A stretch of 64,000 nt of DNA from Karalla daura. Taxonomy: Eukaryota > Chordata > Actinopteri > Chaetodontiformes > Leiognathidae. The stretch lies in the NCBI GenBank assembly GCA_029224185.1, contig JANZKI010000043.1, positions 1 to 64,000 of the forward strand, in the 5' to 3' direction. Both the position numbers and the translations under genes were made by a program. This document shows, piece by piece, positions 42,511 through 54,712 of this stretch (the stretch's first letter is position 1; each line of letters opens with the position of its first letter). Under the pieces are notes generated by a model that ran no database searches, was not told where the DNA came from, and was given only the letters and a program-made list of their open reading frames with translations.

Positions 42511-44025
42511 CTTTCGGCGAGGGTTAATATCTCAGCTCCTGGACCACAGCCGGCCTCGGGATTGCTTTTTCCAGTGAGCGTGGGCCACCCCGGAGGCGGC
42601 TCACACCCCAAATCGTGCGTTTGGACTCGCTCGCGAGGGGTCGGGATTTCGGCCGAAAACGACAGGTCCGGGGTGGTCGTTTTTTTCACTTTCGGCGAGG
42701 GTTAATATCTCAGCTCCTGGACCACAGCCGGCCTCGGGATTGCTTTATCCAGTGAGCGTGGGCCACCCCGGAGGCGGCTCACACCCCAAATCGTGCGTTT
42801 GGACTCGTTCGTTCGGGGTCAGGATTTCGGCCGAAAACGACAGGTCCGGGGTGGTCGTTTTTTTCACTTTCGGCGAGGGTTAATATCTCAGCTCCTGGAC
42901 CACAGCCGGCCTCGGGATTGCTTTTTCCAGTGAGCGTGGGCCACCCCGGAGGCGGCTCACACCCCAAATCGTGCGTTTGGACTCGCTCGCGAGGGGTCGG
43001 GATTTCGGCCGAAAACGACAGGTCCGGGGTGGTCGTTTTTTTCACTTTCGGCGAGGGTTAATATCTCAGCTCCTGGACCACAGCCGGCCTCGGGATTGCT
43101 TTATCCAGTGAGCGTGGGCCACCCCGGAGGCGGCTCACACCCCAAATCGTGCGTTTGGACTCGTTCGTTCGGGGTCAGGATTTCGGCCGAAAACGACAGG
43201 TCCGGGGTGGTCGTTTTTTTCACTTTCGGCGAGGGTTAATATCTCAGCTCCTGGACCACAGCCGGCCTCGGGATTGCTTTTTCCAGTGAGCGTGGGCCAC
43301 CCCGGAGGCGGCTCACACCCCAAATCGTGCGTTTGGACTCGCTCGCGAGGGGTCGGGATTTCGGCCGAAAACGACAGGTCCGGGGTGGTCGTTTTTTTCA
43401 CTTTCGGCGAGGGTTAATATCTCAGCTCCTGGACCACAGCCGGCCTCGGGATTGCTTTATCCAGTGAGCGTGGGCCACCCCGGAGGCGGCTCACACCCCA
43501 AATCGTGCGTTTGGACTCGTTCGTTCGGGGTCAGGATTTCGGCCGAAAACGACAGGTCCGGGGTGGTCGTTTTTTTCACTTTCGGCGAGGGTTAATATCT
43601 CAGCTCCTGGACCACAGCCGGCCTCGGGATTGCTTTTTCCAGTGAGCGTGGGCCACCCCGGAGGCGGCTCACACCCCAAATCGTGCGTTTGGACTCGCTC
43701 GCGAGGGGTCGGGATTTCGGCCGAAAACGACAGGTCCGGGGTGGTCGTTTTTTTCACTTTCGGCGAGGGTTAATATCTCAGCTCCTGGACCACAGCCGGC
43801 CTCGGGATTGCTTTATCCAGTGAGCGTGGGCCACCCCGGAGGCGGCTCACACCCCAAATCGTGCGTTTGGACTCATTCGTTCGGGCTCAGGATTTCGGCC
43901 GAAAACGACAGGTCCGGGGTGGTCGTTTTTTTCACTTTCGGCGAGGGTTAATATCTCAGCTCCGGGACCACAGCCGGCCTCGGGATTGCTTTTTCCAGTG
44001 AGCGTGGGCCACCCCGGAGGCGGCT
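42423..44025 (+). repeat. Dimeric higher-order repeat (356 bp) in the satellite
   Basis: TTCGTTCGGGGTCAGG and CTCGCGAGGGGTCGGG monomers alternate at 42423, 42779, 43135 and 43491, each pair 356 bp long, with TTTATCC and TTTTTCC ends alternating as well. Another dimer pattern, with GTTTTCCAGTGACC, occurs at 37617, 37973, 38507, 38863 and 39219. Confidence 0.8.
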
Positions 44026-47000
44026 CACACCCCAAATCGTGCGTTTGGACTCGTTCGTTCGGGGTCAGGATTTCGGCCGAAAACGACAGGTCCGGGGTGG
44101 TCGTTTTTTTCACTTTCGGCGAGGGTTAATATCTCAGCTCCTGGACCACAGCCGGCCTCGGGATTGCTTTTTCCAGTGAGCGTGGGCCACCCCGGAGGCG
44201 GCTCACACCCCAAATCGTGCGTTTGGACTCGCTCGCGAGGGGTCGGGATTTCGGCCGAAAACGACAGGTCCGGGGTGGTCGTTTTTTTCACTTTCGGCGA
44301 GGGTTAATATCTCAGCTCCGGGACCACAGCCGGCCTCGGGATTGCTTTTTCCAGTGAGCGTGGGCCACCCCGGAGGCGGCTCACACCCCAAATCGTGCGT
44401 TTGGACTCATTCGTTCGGGGTCAGGATTTCGGTCGAAAACGACAGGTCCGGGGTGGTCGTTTTTTTCACTTTCGGCGAGGGTTAATATCTCAGCTCCGGG
44501 ACCACAGCCGGCCTCGGGATTGCTTTTTCCAGTGAGCGTGGGCCACCCCGGAGGCGGCTCACACCCCAAATCGTGCGTTTGGACTCGCTCGCGAGGGGTC
44601 GGGATTTCGGCCGAAAACGACAGGTCCGGGGTGGTCGTTTTTTTCACTTTCGGCGAGGGTTAATATCTCAGCTCCTGGACCACAGCCGGCCTCGGGATTG
44701 CTTTATCCAGTGAGCGTGGGCCACCCCGGAGGCGGCTCACACCCCAAATCGTGCGTTTGGACTCGTTCGTTCGGGGTCAGGATTTCGGCCGAAAACGACA
44801 GGTCCGGGGTGGTCGTTTTTTTCACTTTCGGCGAGGGTTAATATCTCAGCTCCGGGACCACAGCCGGCCTCGGGATTGCGTTTTCCAGTGACCGTGGGCC
44901 ACCCCGGAGGCGGCTCACACCCCAAATCGTGCGTTTGGACTCGTTCGTTCGGGGTCAGGATTTCGGCCGAAAACGACAGGTCCGGGGTGGTCGTTTTTTT
45001 CACTTTCGGCGAGGGTTAATATCTCAGCTCCTGGACCACAGCCGGCCTCGGGATTGCTTTATCCAGTGAGCGTGGGCCACCCCGGAGGCGGCTCACACCC
45101 CAAATCGTGCGTTTGGACTCGTTCGTTCGGGGTCAGGATTTCGGCCGAAAACGACAGGTCCGGGGTGGTCGTTTTTTTCACTTTCGGCGAGGGTTAATAT
45201 CTCAGCTCCGGGACCACAGCCGGCCTCGGGATTGCGTTTTCCAGTGACCGTGGGCCACCCCGGAGGCGGCTCACACCCCAAATGGTGGGTTTGAGCTCGC
45301 TCGTTCGGGGTCAGGAAATCGGCTCAAAACGACAGGTCCGGGGTGGTCGTTTTTTTCACTTTCGGCGAGGGTTAATATCTCAGCTCCGGGACCACAGCCG
45401 GCCTCGGGATTGCTTTTTCCAGTGAGCGTGGGCCACCCCGGAGGCGGCTCACACCCCAAATCGTGCGTTTGGACTCGCTCGCGAGGGGTCGGGATTTCGG
45501 CCGAAAACGACAGGTCCGGGGTGGTCGTTTTTTTCACTTTCGGCGAGGGTTAATATCTCAGCTCCTGGACCACAGCCGGCCTCGGGATTGCTTTATCCAG
45601 TGAGCGTGGGCCACCCCGGAGGCGGCTCACACCCCAAATCGTGCGTTTGGACTCGTTCGTTCGGGGTCAGGATTTCGGCCGAAAACGACAGGTCCGGGGT
45701 GGTCGTTTTTTTCACTTTCGGCGAGGGTTAATATCTCAGCTCCGGGACCACAGCCGGCCTCGGGATTGCGTTTTCCAGTGACCGTGGGCCACCCCGGAGG
45801 CGGCTCACACCCCAAATGGTGGGTTTGAGCTCGCTCGTTCGGGGTCAGGAAATCGGCTCAAAACGACAGGTCCGGGGTGGTCGTTTTTTTCACTTTCGGC
45901 GAGGGTTAATATCTCAGCTCCGGGACCACAGCCGGCCTCGGGATTGCGTTTTCCAGTGACCGTGGGCCACCCCGGAGGCGGCTCACACCCCAAATGGTGG
46001 GTTTGAGCTCGCTCGTTCGGGGTCAGGAAATCGGCTCAAAACGACAGGTCCGGGGTGGTCGTTTTTTTCACTTTCGGCGAGGGTTAATATCTCAGCTCCG
46101 GGACCACAGCCGGCCTCGGGATTGCTTTTTCCAGTGAGCGTGGGCCACCCCGGAGGCGGCTCACACCCCAAATCGTGCGTTTGGACTCGCTCGTTCGGGG
46201 TCGGGATTTCGGCCGAAAACGACAGGTCCGGGGTGGTCGTTTTTTTCACTTTCGGCGAGGGTTAATATCTCAGCTCCTGGACCACAGCCGGCCTCGGGAT
46301 TGCTTTATCCAGTGAGCGTGGGCCACCCCGGAGGCGGCTCACACCCCAAATCGTGCGTTTGGACTCGTTCGTTCGGGGTCAGGATTTCGGCCGAAAACGA
46401 CAGGTCCGGGGTGGTCGTTTTTTTCACTTTCGGCGAGGGTTAATATCTCAGCTCCTGGACCACAGCCGGCCTCGGGATTGCTTTTTCCAGTGAGCGTGGG
46501 CCACCCCGGAGGCGGCTCACACCCCAAATCGTGCGTTTGGACTCGCTCGCGAGGGGTCGGGATTTCGGCCGAAAACGACAGGTCCGGGGTGGTCGTTTTT
46601 TTCACTTTCGGCGAGGGTTAATATCTCAGCTCCTGGACCACAGCCGGCCTCGGGATTGCTTTATCCAGTGAGCGTGGGCCACCCCGGAGGCGGCTCACAC
46701 CCCAAATCGTGCGTTTGGACTCATTCGTTCGGGCTCAGGATTTCGGCCGAAAACGACAGGTCCGGGGTGGTCGTTTTTTTCACTTTCGGCGAGGGTTAAT
46801 ATCTCAGCTCCGGGACCACAGCCGGCCTCGGGATTGCTTTTTCCAGTGAGCGTGGGCCACCCCGGAGGCGGCTCACACCCCAAATCGTGCGTTTGGACTC
46901 GTTCGTTCGGGGTCAGGATTTCGGCCGAAAACGACAGGTCCGGGGTGGTCGTTTTTTTCACTTTCGGCGAGGGTTAATATCTCAGCTCCTGGACCACAGC

Positions 47001-49807
47001 CGGCCTCGGGATTGCTTTTTCCAGTGAGCGTGGGCCACCCCGGAGGCGGCTCACACCCCAAATCGTGCGTTTGGACTCGCTCGCGAGGGGTCGGGATTTC
47101 GGCCGAAAACGACAGGTCCGGGGTGGTCGTTTTTTTCACTTTCGGCGAGGGTTAATATCTCAGCTCCTGGACCACAGCCGGCCTCGGGATTGCTTTATCC
47201 AGTGAGCGTGGGCCACCCCGGAGGCGGCTCACACCCCAAATCGTGCGTTTGGACTCATTCGTTCGGGCTCAGGATTTCGGCCGAAAACGACAGGTCCGGG
47301 GTGGTCGTTTTTTTCACTTTCGGCGAGGGTTAATATCTCAGCTCCGGGACCACAGCCGGCCTCGGGATTGCTTTTTCCAGTGAGCGTGGGCCACCCCGGA
47401 GGCGGCTCACACCCCAAATCGTGCGTTTGGACTCGTTCGTTCGGGGTCAGGATTTCGGCCGAAAACGACAGGTCCGGGGTGGTCGTTTTTTTCACTTTCG
47501 GCGAGGGTTAATATCTCAGCTCCTGGACCACAGCCGGCCTCGGGATTGCTTTTTCCAGTGAGCGTGGGCCACCCCGGAGGCGGCTCACACCCCAAATCGT
47601 GCGTTTGGACTCGCTCGCGAGGGGTCGGGATTTCGGCCGAAAACGACAGGTCCGGGGTGGTCGTTTTTTTCACTTTCGGCGAGGGTTAATATCTCAGCTC
47701 CTGGACCACAGCCGGCCTCGGGATTGCTTTATCCAGTGAGCGTGGGCCACCCCGGAGGCGGCTCACACCCCAAATCGTGCGTTTGGACTCGTTCGTTCGG
47801 GGTCAGGATTTCGGCCGAAAACGACAGGTCCGGGGTGGTCGTTTTTTTCACTTTCGGCGAGGGTTAATATCTCAGCTCCGGGACCACAGCCGGCCTCGGG
47901 ATTGCTTTATCCAGTGAGCGTGGGCCACCCCGGAGGCGGCTCACACCCCAAATCGTGCGTTTGGACTCGCTCGCGAGGGGTCGGGATTTCGGCCGAAAAC
48001 GACAGGTCCGGGGTGGTCGTTTTTTTCACTTTCGGCGAGGGTTAATATCTCAGCTCCTGGACCACAGCCGGCCTCGGGATTGCTTTATCCAGTGAGCGTG
48101 GGCCACCCCGGAGGCGGCTCACACCCCAAATCGTGCGTTTGGACTCGTTCGTTCGGGGTCAGGATTTCGGCCGAAAACGACAGGTCCGGGGTGGTCGTTT
48201 TTTTCACTTTCGGCGAGGGTTAATATCTCAGCTCCGGGACCACAGCCGGCCTCGGGATTGCGTTTTCCAGTGACCGTGGGCCACCCCGGAGGCGGCTCAC
48301 ACCCCAAATCGTGCGTTTGGACTCGTTCGTTCGGGGTCAGGATTTCGGCCGAAAACGACAGGTCCGGGGTGGTCGTTTTTTTCACTTTCGGCGAGGGTTA
48401 ATATCTCAGCTCCTGGACCACAGCCGGCCTCGGGATTGCTTTATCCAGTGAGCGTGGGCCACCCCGGAGGCGGCTCACACCCCAAATCGTGCGTTTGGAC
48501 TCGTTCGTTCGGGGTCAGGATTTCGGCCGAAAACGACAGGTCCGGGGTGGTCGTTTTTTTCACTTTCGGCGAGGGTTAATATCTCAGCTCCGGGACCACA
48601 GCCGGCCTCGGGATTGCGTTTTCCAGTGACCGTGGGCCACCCCGGAGGCGGCTCACACCCCAAATGGTGGGTTTGAGCTCGCTCGTTCGGGGTCAGGAAA
48701 TCGGCTCAAAACGACAGGTCCGGGGTGGTCGTTTTTTTCACTTTCGGCGAGGGTTAATATCTCAGCTCCGGGACCACAGCCGGCCTCGGGATTGCTTTTT
48801 CCAGTGAGCGTGGGCCACCCCGGAGGCGGCTCACACCCCAAATCGTGCGTTTGGACTCATTCGTTCGGGGTCAGGATTTCGGCCGAAAACGACAGGTCCG
48901 GGGTGGTCGTTTTTTTCACTTTCGGCGAGGGTTAATATCTCAGCTCCGGGATCACAGCCGGCCTCGGGATTGCGTTTTCCAGTGACCGTGGGCCACCCCG
49001 GAGGCGGCTCACACCCCAAATCGTGCGTTTGGATTCGCTCGCGAGGGGTCGGGATTTCGGCCGAAAACGACAGGTCCGGGGTGGTCGTTTTTTTCACTTT
49101 CGGCGAGGGTTAATATCTCAGCTCCTGGACCACAGCCGGCCTCGGGATTGCTTTATCCAGTGAGCGTGGGCCACCCCGGAGGCGGCTCACACCCCAAATG
49201 GTGGGTTTGAGCTCGCTCGTTCGGGGTCAGGAAATCGGCTCAAAACGACAGGTCCGGGGTGGTCGTTTTTTTCACTTTCGGCGAGGGTTAATATCTCAGC
49301 TCCGGGACCACAGCCGGCCTCGGGATTGCTTTTTCCAGTGAGCGTGGGCCACCCCGGAGGCGGCTCACACCCCAAATCGTGCGTTTGGACTCATTCGTTC
49401 GGGGTCAGGATTTCGGTCGAAAACGACAGGTCCGGGGTGGTCGTTTTTTTCACTTTCGGCGAGGGTTAATATCTCAGCTCCGGGACCACAGCCGGCCTCG
49501 GGATTGCTTTTTCCAGTGAGCGTGGGCCACCCCGGAGGCGGCTCACACCCCAAATCGTGCGTTTGGACTCGCTCGCGAGGGGTCGGGATTTCGGCCGAAA
49601 ACGACAGGTCCGGGGTGGTCGTTTTTTTCACTTTCGGCGAGGGTTAATATCTCAGCTCCTGGACCACAGCCGGCCTCGGGATTGCTTTATCCAGTGAGCG
49701 TGGGCCACCCCGGAGGCGGCTCACACCCCAAATCGTGCGTTTGGACTCGCTCGCGAGGGGTCGGGATTTCGGCCAAAACGACTGGTCCGGGATGGTCATT
49801 TTTTTAC

Positions 49808-49917
49808 CTTTCGGCGAGCTTTAAAATCTCAGCTCCAGGATCAAATGATCCTGGAGCTGAGATTTTAGCTCCAGGATCAAATGATCCTGGAGCTGAGATT
49901 TTAAAGCTCGCCGAAAG
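49808..49917. repeat. Expanded palindrome in satellite junction (110 bp)
   Basis: It has the same outer arms as the 74-bp palindrome at 51387, but the central part AGCTCCAGGATCAAATGATC is present twice, adding 36 bp. The result is two overlapping hairpins. It is the first palindromic unit after the 34-49.7 kb domain. Confidence 0.9.
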
Positions 49918-51386
49918 TGAAAAAGTGAAAAAAACGACCACCCCGGACCTGTGGTTTTTTTCACTTTCGGCGAGCTTTGATATCTCAGCTCCAGGATCAA
50001 ATCCGGCATCGGGATTGCTTTTTCCAGTGAGCGTGGGCCACCCCAGAGGCGGCTCACACCCCAAATCGTGCGTTTGGACTCGCTCGTTCGGGGTCGGGAT
50101 TTCGGCCGAAAACGACAGGTCCGGGGTGGTCGTTTTTTTCACTTTCGGCGAGGGTTAATATCTCAGCTCCTGGACCACAGCCGGCCTCGGGATTGCTTTA
50201 TCCAGTGAGCGTGGGCCACCCCGGAGGCGGCTCACACCCCAAATCGTGCGTTTGGACTCGCTCGCGAGGGGTCGGGATTTCGGCCGAAAACGACAGGTCT
50301 GGGGTGGTCGTTTTTTTCACTTTCGGCGAGGGTTAATATCTCAGCTCCTGGACCACAGCCGGCCTCGGGATTGCTTTATCCAGTGAGCGTGGGCCACCCC
50401 GGAGGCGGCTCACACCCCAAATGGTTGGTTTGAGCTCGCTCGTTCGGGGTCAGGAAATCGGCTCAAAACGACAGGTCCGGGGTGGTCGTTTTTTTCACTT
50501 TCGGCGAGGGTTAATATCTCAGCTCCGGGACCACAGCCGGCCTCGGGATTGCTTTTTCCAGTGAGCGTGGGCCACCCCGGAGGCGGCTCACACCCCAAAT
50601 CGTGCGTTTGGACTCATTCGTTCGGGGTCAGGATTTCGGTCGAAAACGACAGGTCCGGGGTGGTCGTTTTTTTCACTTTCGGCGAGGGTTAATATCTCAG
50701 CTCCGGGACCACAGCCGGCCTCGGGATTGCTTTTTCCAGTGAGCGTGGGCCACCCCGGAGGCGGCTCACACCACAAATCGTGCGTTTGGACTCGCTCGCG
50801 AGGGGTCGGGATTTCGGCCGAAAACGACAGGTCCGGGGTGGTCGTTTTTTTCACTTTCGGCGAGGGTTAATATCTCAGCTCCTGGACCACAGCCGGCCTC
50901 GGGATTGCTTTATCCAGTGAGCGTGGGCCACCCCGGAGGCGGCTCACACCCCAAATGGTGGGTTTGAGCTCGCTCGTTCGGGGTCAGGAAATCGGCTCAA
51001 AACGACAGGTCCGGGGTGGTCGTTTTTTTCACTTTCGGCGAGGGTTAATATCTCAGCTCCGGGACCACAGCCGGCCTCGGGATTGCTTTTTCCAGTGAGC
51101 GTGGGCCACCCCGGAGGCGGCTCACACCCCAAATCGTGCGTTTGGACTCATTCGTTCGGGGTCAGGATTTCGGCCGAAAACGACAGGTCCGGGGTGGTCG
51201 TTTTTTTCACTTTCGGCGAGGGTTAATATCTCAGCTCCGGGATCACAGCCGGCCTCGGGATTGCGTTTTCCAGTGACCGTGGGCCACCCCGGAGGCGGCT
51301 CACACCCCAAATCGTGCGTTTGGACTCGCTCGCGAGGGGTCGGGATTTCGGCCAAAACGACTGGTCCGGGATGGTCATTTTTTTAC

Positions 51387-51460
51387 CTTTCGGCGAGCTT
51401 TAAAATCTCAGCTCCAGGATCAAATGATCCTGGAGCTGAGATTTTAAAGCTCGCCGAAAG
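51387..51460. repeat. 74-bp palindrome at inverted monomer junction
   Basis: Arms of 36 bp, beginning CTTTCGGCGAGCTTTAAAAT and ending CAGGATCA, are perfectly complementary around a central AA. Outside the arms, an inverted monomer piece continues through GTGAAAAAAACGACCACCCC to GGACCTGT, after which normal orientation resumes. Confidence 0.95.
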
Positions 51461-51716
51461 TGAAAAAGTGAAAAAAACGACCACCCCGGACCTGTGGTTT
51501 TTTTCACTTTCGGCGAGCTTTGATATCTCAGCTCCAGGATCAAATCCGGCATCGGGATTGCTTTTTCCAGTGAGCGTGGGCCACCCCAGAGGCGGCTCAC
51601 ACCCCAAATCGTGCGTTTGGACTCGCTCGTTCGGGGTCGGGATTTCGGCCGAAAACGACAGGTCCGGGGTGGTCGTTTTTTTCACTTTCGGCGAGGGTTA
51701 ATATCTCAGCTCCTGG

Positions 51717-51790
51717 ACCGCGTTTGGACTCGCTCGCGAGGGGTCGGGATTTCGGCCGAAAACGACAGGTGGTCGTTTTTTTCACTTTCG
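51717..51790 (+). repeat. Truncated satellite monomer
   Basis: After CTCCTGGACC the sequence jumps to GCGTTTGGACTCG, losing roughly 80 bp of a monomer. A few bases on, GACAGGTGGTCG lacks seven bases of GACAGGTCCGGGGTGGTCG. A similar jump, GGGATTTCG to ACCCCGGAGG, occurs at 54180. Both break the 178-bp register locally. Confidence 0.85.
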
Positions 51791-52317
51791 GCGAGGGTTA
51801 ATATCTCAGCTCCTGGACCACAGCCGGCCTCGGGATTGCTTTATCCAGTGAGCGTGGGCCACCCCGGAGGCGGCTCACACCCCAAATGGTTGGTTTGAGC
51901 TCGCTCGTTCGGGGTCAGGAAATCGGCTCAAAACGACAGGTCCGGGGTGGTCGTTTTTTTCACTTTCGGCGAGGGTTAATATCTCAGCTCCGGGACCACA
52001 GCCGGCCTCGGGATTGCTTTTTCCAGTGAGCGTGGGCCACCCCGGAGGCGGCTCACACCCCAAATCGTGCGTTTGGACTCATTCGTTCGGGGTCAGGATT
52101 TCGGCCGAAAACGACAGGTCCGGGGTGGTCGTTTTTTTCACTTTCGGCGAGGGTTAATATCTCAGCTCCTGGACCACAGCCGGCCTCGGGATTGCTTTAT
52201 CCAGTGAGCGTGGGCCACCCCGGAGGCGGCTCACACCCCAAATCGTGCGTTTGGACTCGCTCGCGAGGGGTCGGGATTTCGGCCAAAACGACTGGTCCGG
52301 GTTGGTCATTTTTTTAC

Positions 52318-52391
52318 CTTTCGGCGAGCTTTAAAATCTCAGCTCCAGGATCAAATGATCCTGGAGCTGAGATTTTAAAGCTCGCCGAAAG
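52318..52391. repeat. 74-bp palindrome, second simple copy
   Basis: It has the same 36-bp arms and AA centre as 51387-51460. The right flank has one extra A in the A-run (GTGAAAAAAAACGACC), which distinguishes this copy. Confidence 0.95.
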
Positions 52392-54638
52392 TGAAAAAGT
52401 GAAAAAAAACGACCACCCCGGACCTGTGGTTTTTTTCACTTTCGGCGAGCTTTGATATCTCAGCTCCAGGATCAAATCCGGCATCGGGATTGCTTTTTCC
52501 AGTGAGCGTGGGCCACCCCAGAGGCGGCTCACACCCCAAATCGTGCGTTTGGACTCGCTCGTTCGGGGTCGGGATTTCGGCCGAAAACGACAGGTCCGGG
52601 GTGGTCGTTTTTTTCACTTTCGGCGAGGGTTAACATCTCAGCTCCAGGATCAAATCCGGCCTCGGGATTGCTTTTTCCAGTGAGCGTGGGCCACCCCGGA
52701 GGCGGCTCACACCCCAAATCGTGCGTTTGGACTCGCTCGTTCGGGGTCGGGATTTCGGCCGAAAACGACAGGTCCGGGGTGGTCGTTTTTTTCACTTTCG
52801 GCGAGGGTTAATATCTCAGCTCCTGGACCACAGCCGGCCTCGGGATTGCTTTATCCAGTGAGCGTGGGCCACCCCGGAGGCGGCTCACACCCCAAATGGT
52901 GGGTTTGGACTCGCTCGTTCGGGGTCGGGATTTCGGCCGAAAACGACAGGTCCGGGGTGGTCGTTTTTTTCACTTTCGGCGAGGGTTAATATCTCAGCTC
53001 CAGGATCAAATCCGGCCTCGGGATTGCTTTTTCCAGTGAGCGTGGGCCACCCCGGAGGCGGCTCACACCCCAAATCGTGCGTTTGGACTCGCTCGCGAGG
53101 GGTCGGGATTTCGGCCGAAAACGACAGGTCCGGGGTGGTCGTTTTTTTCACTTTCGGCGAGGGTTAATATCTCAGCTCCTGGACCACAGCCGGCCTCGGG
53201 ATTGCTTTATCCAGTGAGCGTGGGCCACCCCGGAGGCGGCTCACACCCCAAATCGTGCGTTTGGACTCGCTCGTTCGGGATCGGGATTTCGGCCGAAAAC
53301 GACAGGTCCGGGGTGGTCGTTTTTTTCACTTTCGGCGAGGGTTAATATCTCAGCTCCAGGATCAAATCCGGCCTCGGGATTGCTTTTTCCAGTGAGCGTG
53401 GGCCACCCCGGAGGCGGCTCACACCCCAAATCGTGCGTTTGGACTCGCTCGTTCGGGGTCGGGATTTCGGCCGAAAACGACAGGTCCGGGGTGGTCGTTT
53501 TTTTCACTTTCGGCGAGGGCTAATATCTCAGCTCCTGGACCACAGCCGGCCTCGGGATTGCTTTATCCAGTGAGCGTGGGCCACCCCGGAGGCGGCTCAC
53601 ACCCCAAATGGTGGGTTTGAGCTCGCTCGTTCGGGGTCAGGAAATCGGCTCAAAACGACAGGTCCGGGGTGGTCGTTTTTTTCACTTTCGGCGAGGGTTA
53701 ATATCTCAGCTCCGGGACCACAGCCGGCCTCGGGATTGCTTTTTCCAGTGAGCGTGGGCCACCCGGGAGGCGGCTCACACCCCAAATCGTGCGTTTGGAC
53801 TCGCTCGTTCGGGGTCGGGATTTCGGCCGAAAACGACAGGTCCGGGGTGGTCGTTTTTTTCACTTTCGGCGAGGGTTAATATCTCAGCTCCAGGATCAAA
53901 TCCGGCCTCGGGATTGCTTTTTCCAGTGAGCGTGGGCCACCCCGGAGGCGGCTCACACCCCAAATCGTGCGTTTGGACTCGCTCGCGAGGGGTCGGGATT
54001 TCGGCCGAAAACGACAGGTCCGGGGTGGTCGTTTTTTTCACTTTCGGCGAGGGTTAATATCTCAGCTCCTGGACCACAGCCGGCCTCGGGATTGCTTTAT
54101 CCAGTGAGCGTGGGCCACCCCGGAGGCGGCTCACACCCCAAATCGTGCGTTTGGACTCGCTCGTTCGGGGTCGGGATTTCGACCCCGGAGGCGGCTCACA
54201 CCCCAAATGGTGGGTTTGAGCTCGCTCGTTCGGGGTCAGGAAATCGGCTCAAAACGACAGGTCCGGGGTGGTCGTTTTTTTCACTTTCGGCGAGGGTTAA
54301 TATCTCAGCTCCGGGACCACAGCCGGCCTCGGGATTGCTTTTTCCAGTGAGCGTGGGCCACCCCGGAGGCGGCTCACACCCCAAATCGTGCGTTTGGACT
54401 CATTCGTTCGGGGTCAGGATTTCGGCCGAAAACGACAGGTCCGGGGTGGTCGTTTTTTTCACTTTCGGCGAGGGTTAATATCTCAGCTCCGGGATCACAG
54501 CCGGCCTCGGGATTGCGTTTTCCAGTGACCGTGGGCCACCCCGGAGGCGGCTCACACCCCAAATCGTGCGTTTGGACTCGCTCGCGAGGGGTCGGGATTT
54601 CGGCCAAAACGACTGGTCCGGGATGGTCATTTTTTTAC

Positions 54639-54712
54639 CTTTCGGCGAGCTTTAAAATCTCAGCTCCAGGATCAAATGATCCTGGAGCTGAGATTTTAAA
54701 GCTCGCCGAAAG
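54639..54712. repeat. 74-bp palindrome, third simple copy
   Basis: Identical core. The right flank carries a private change, ACCACCCTGGACC, where the other copies have ACCACCCCGGACC. Confidence 0.95.
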
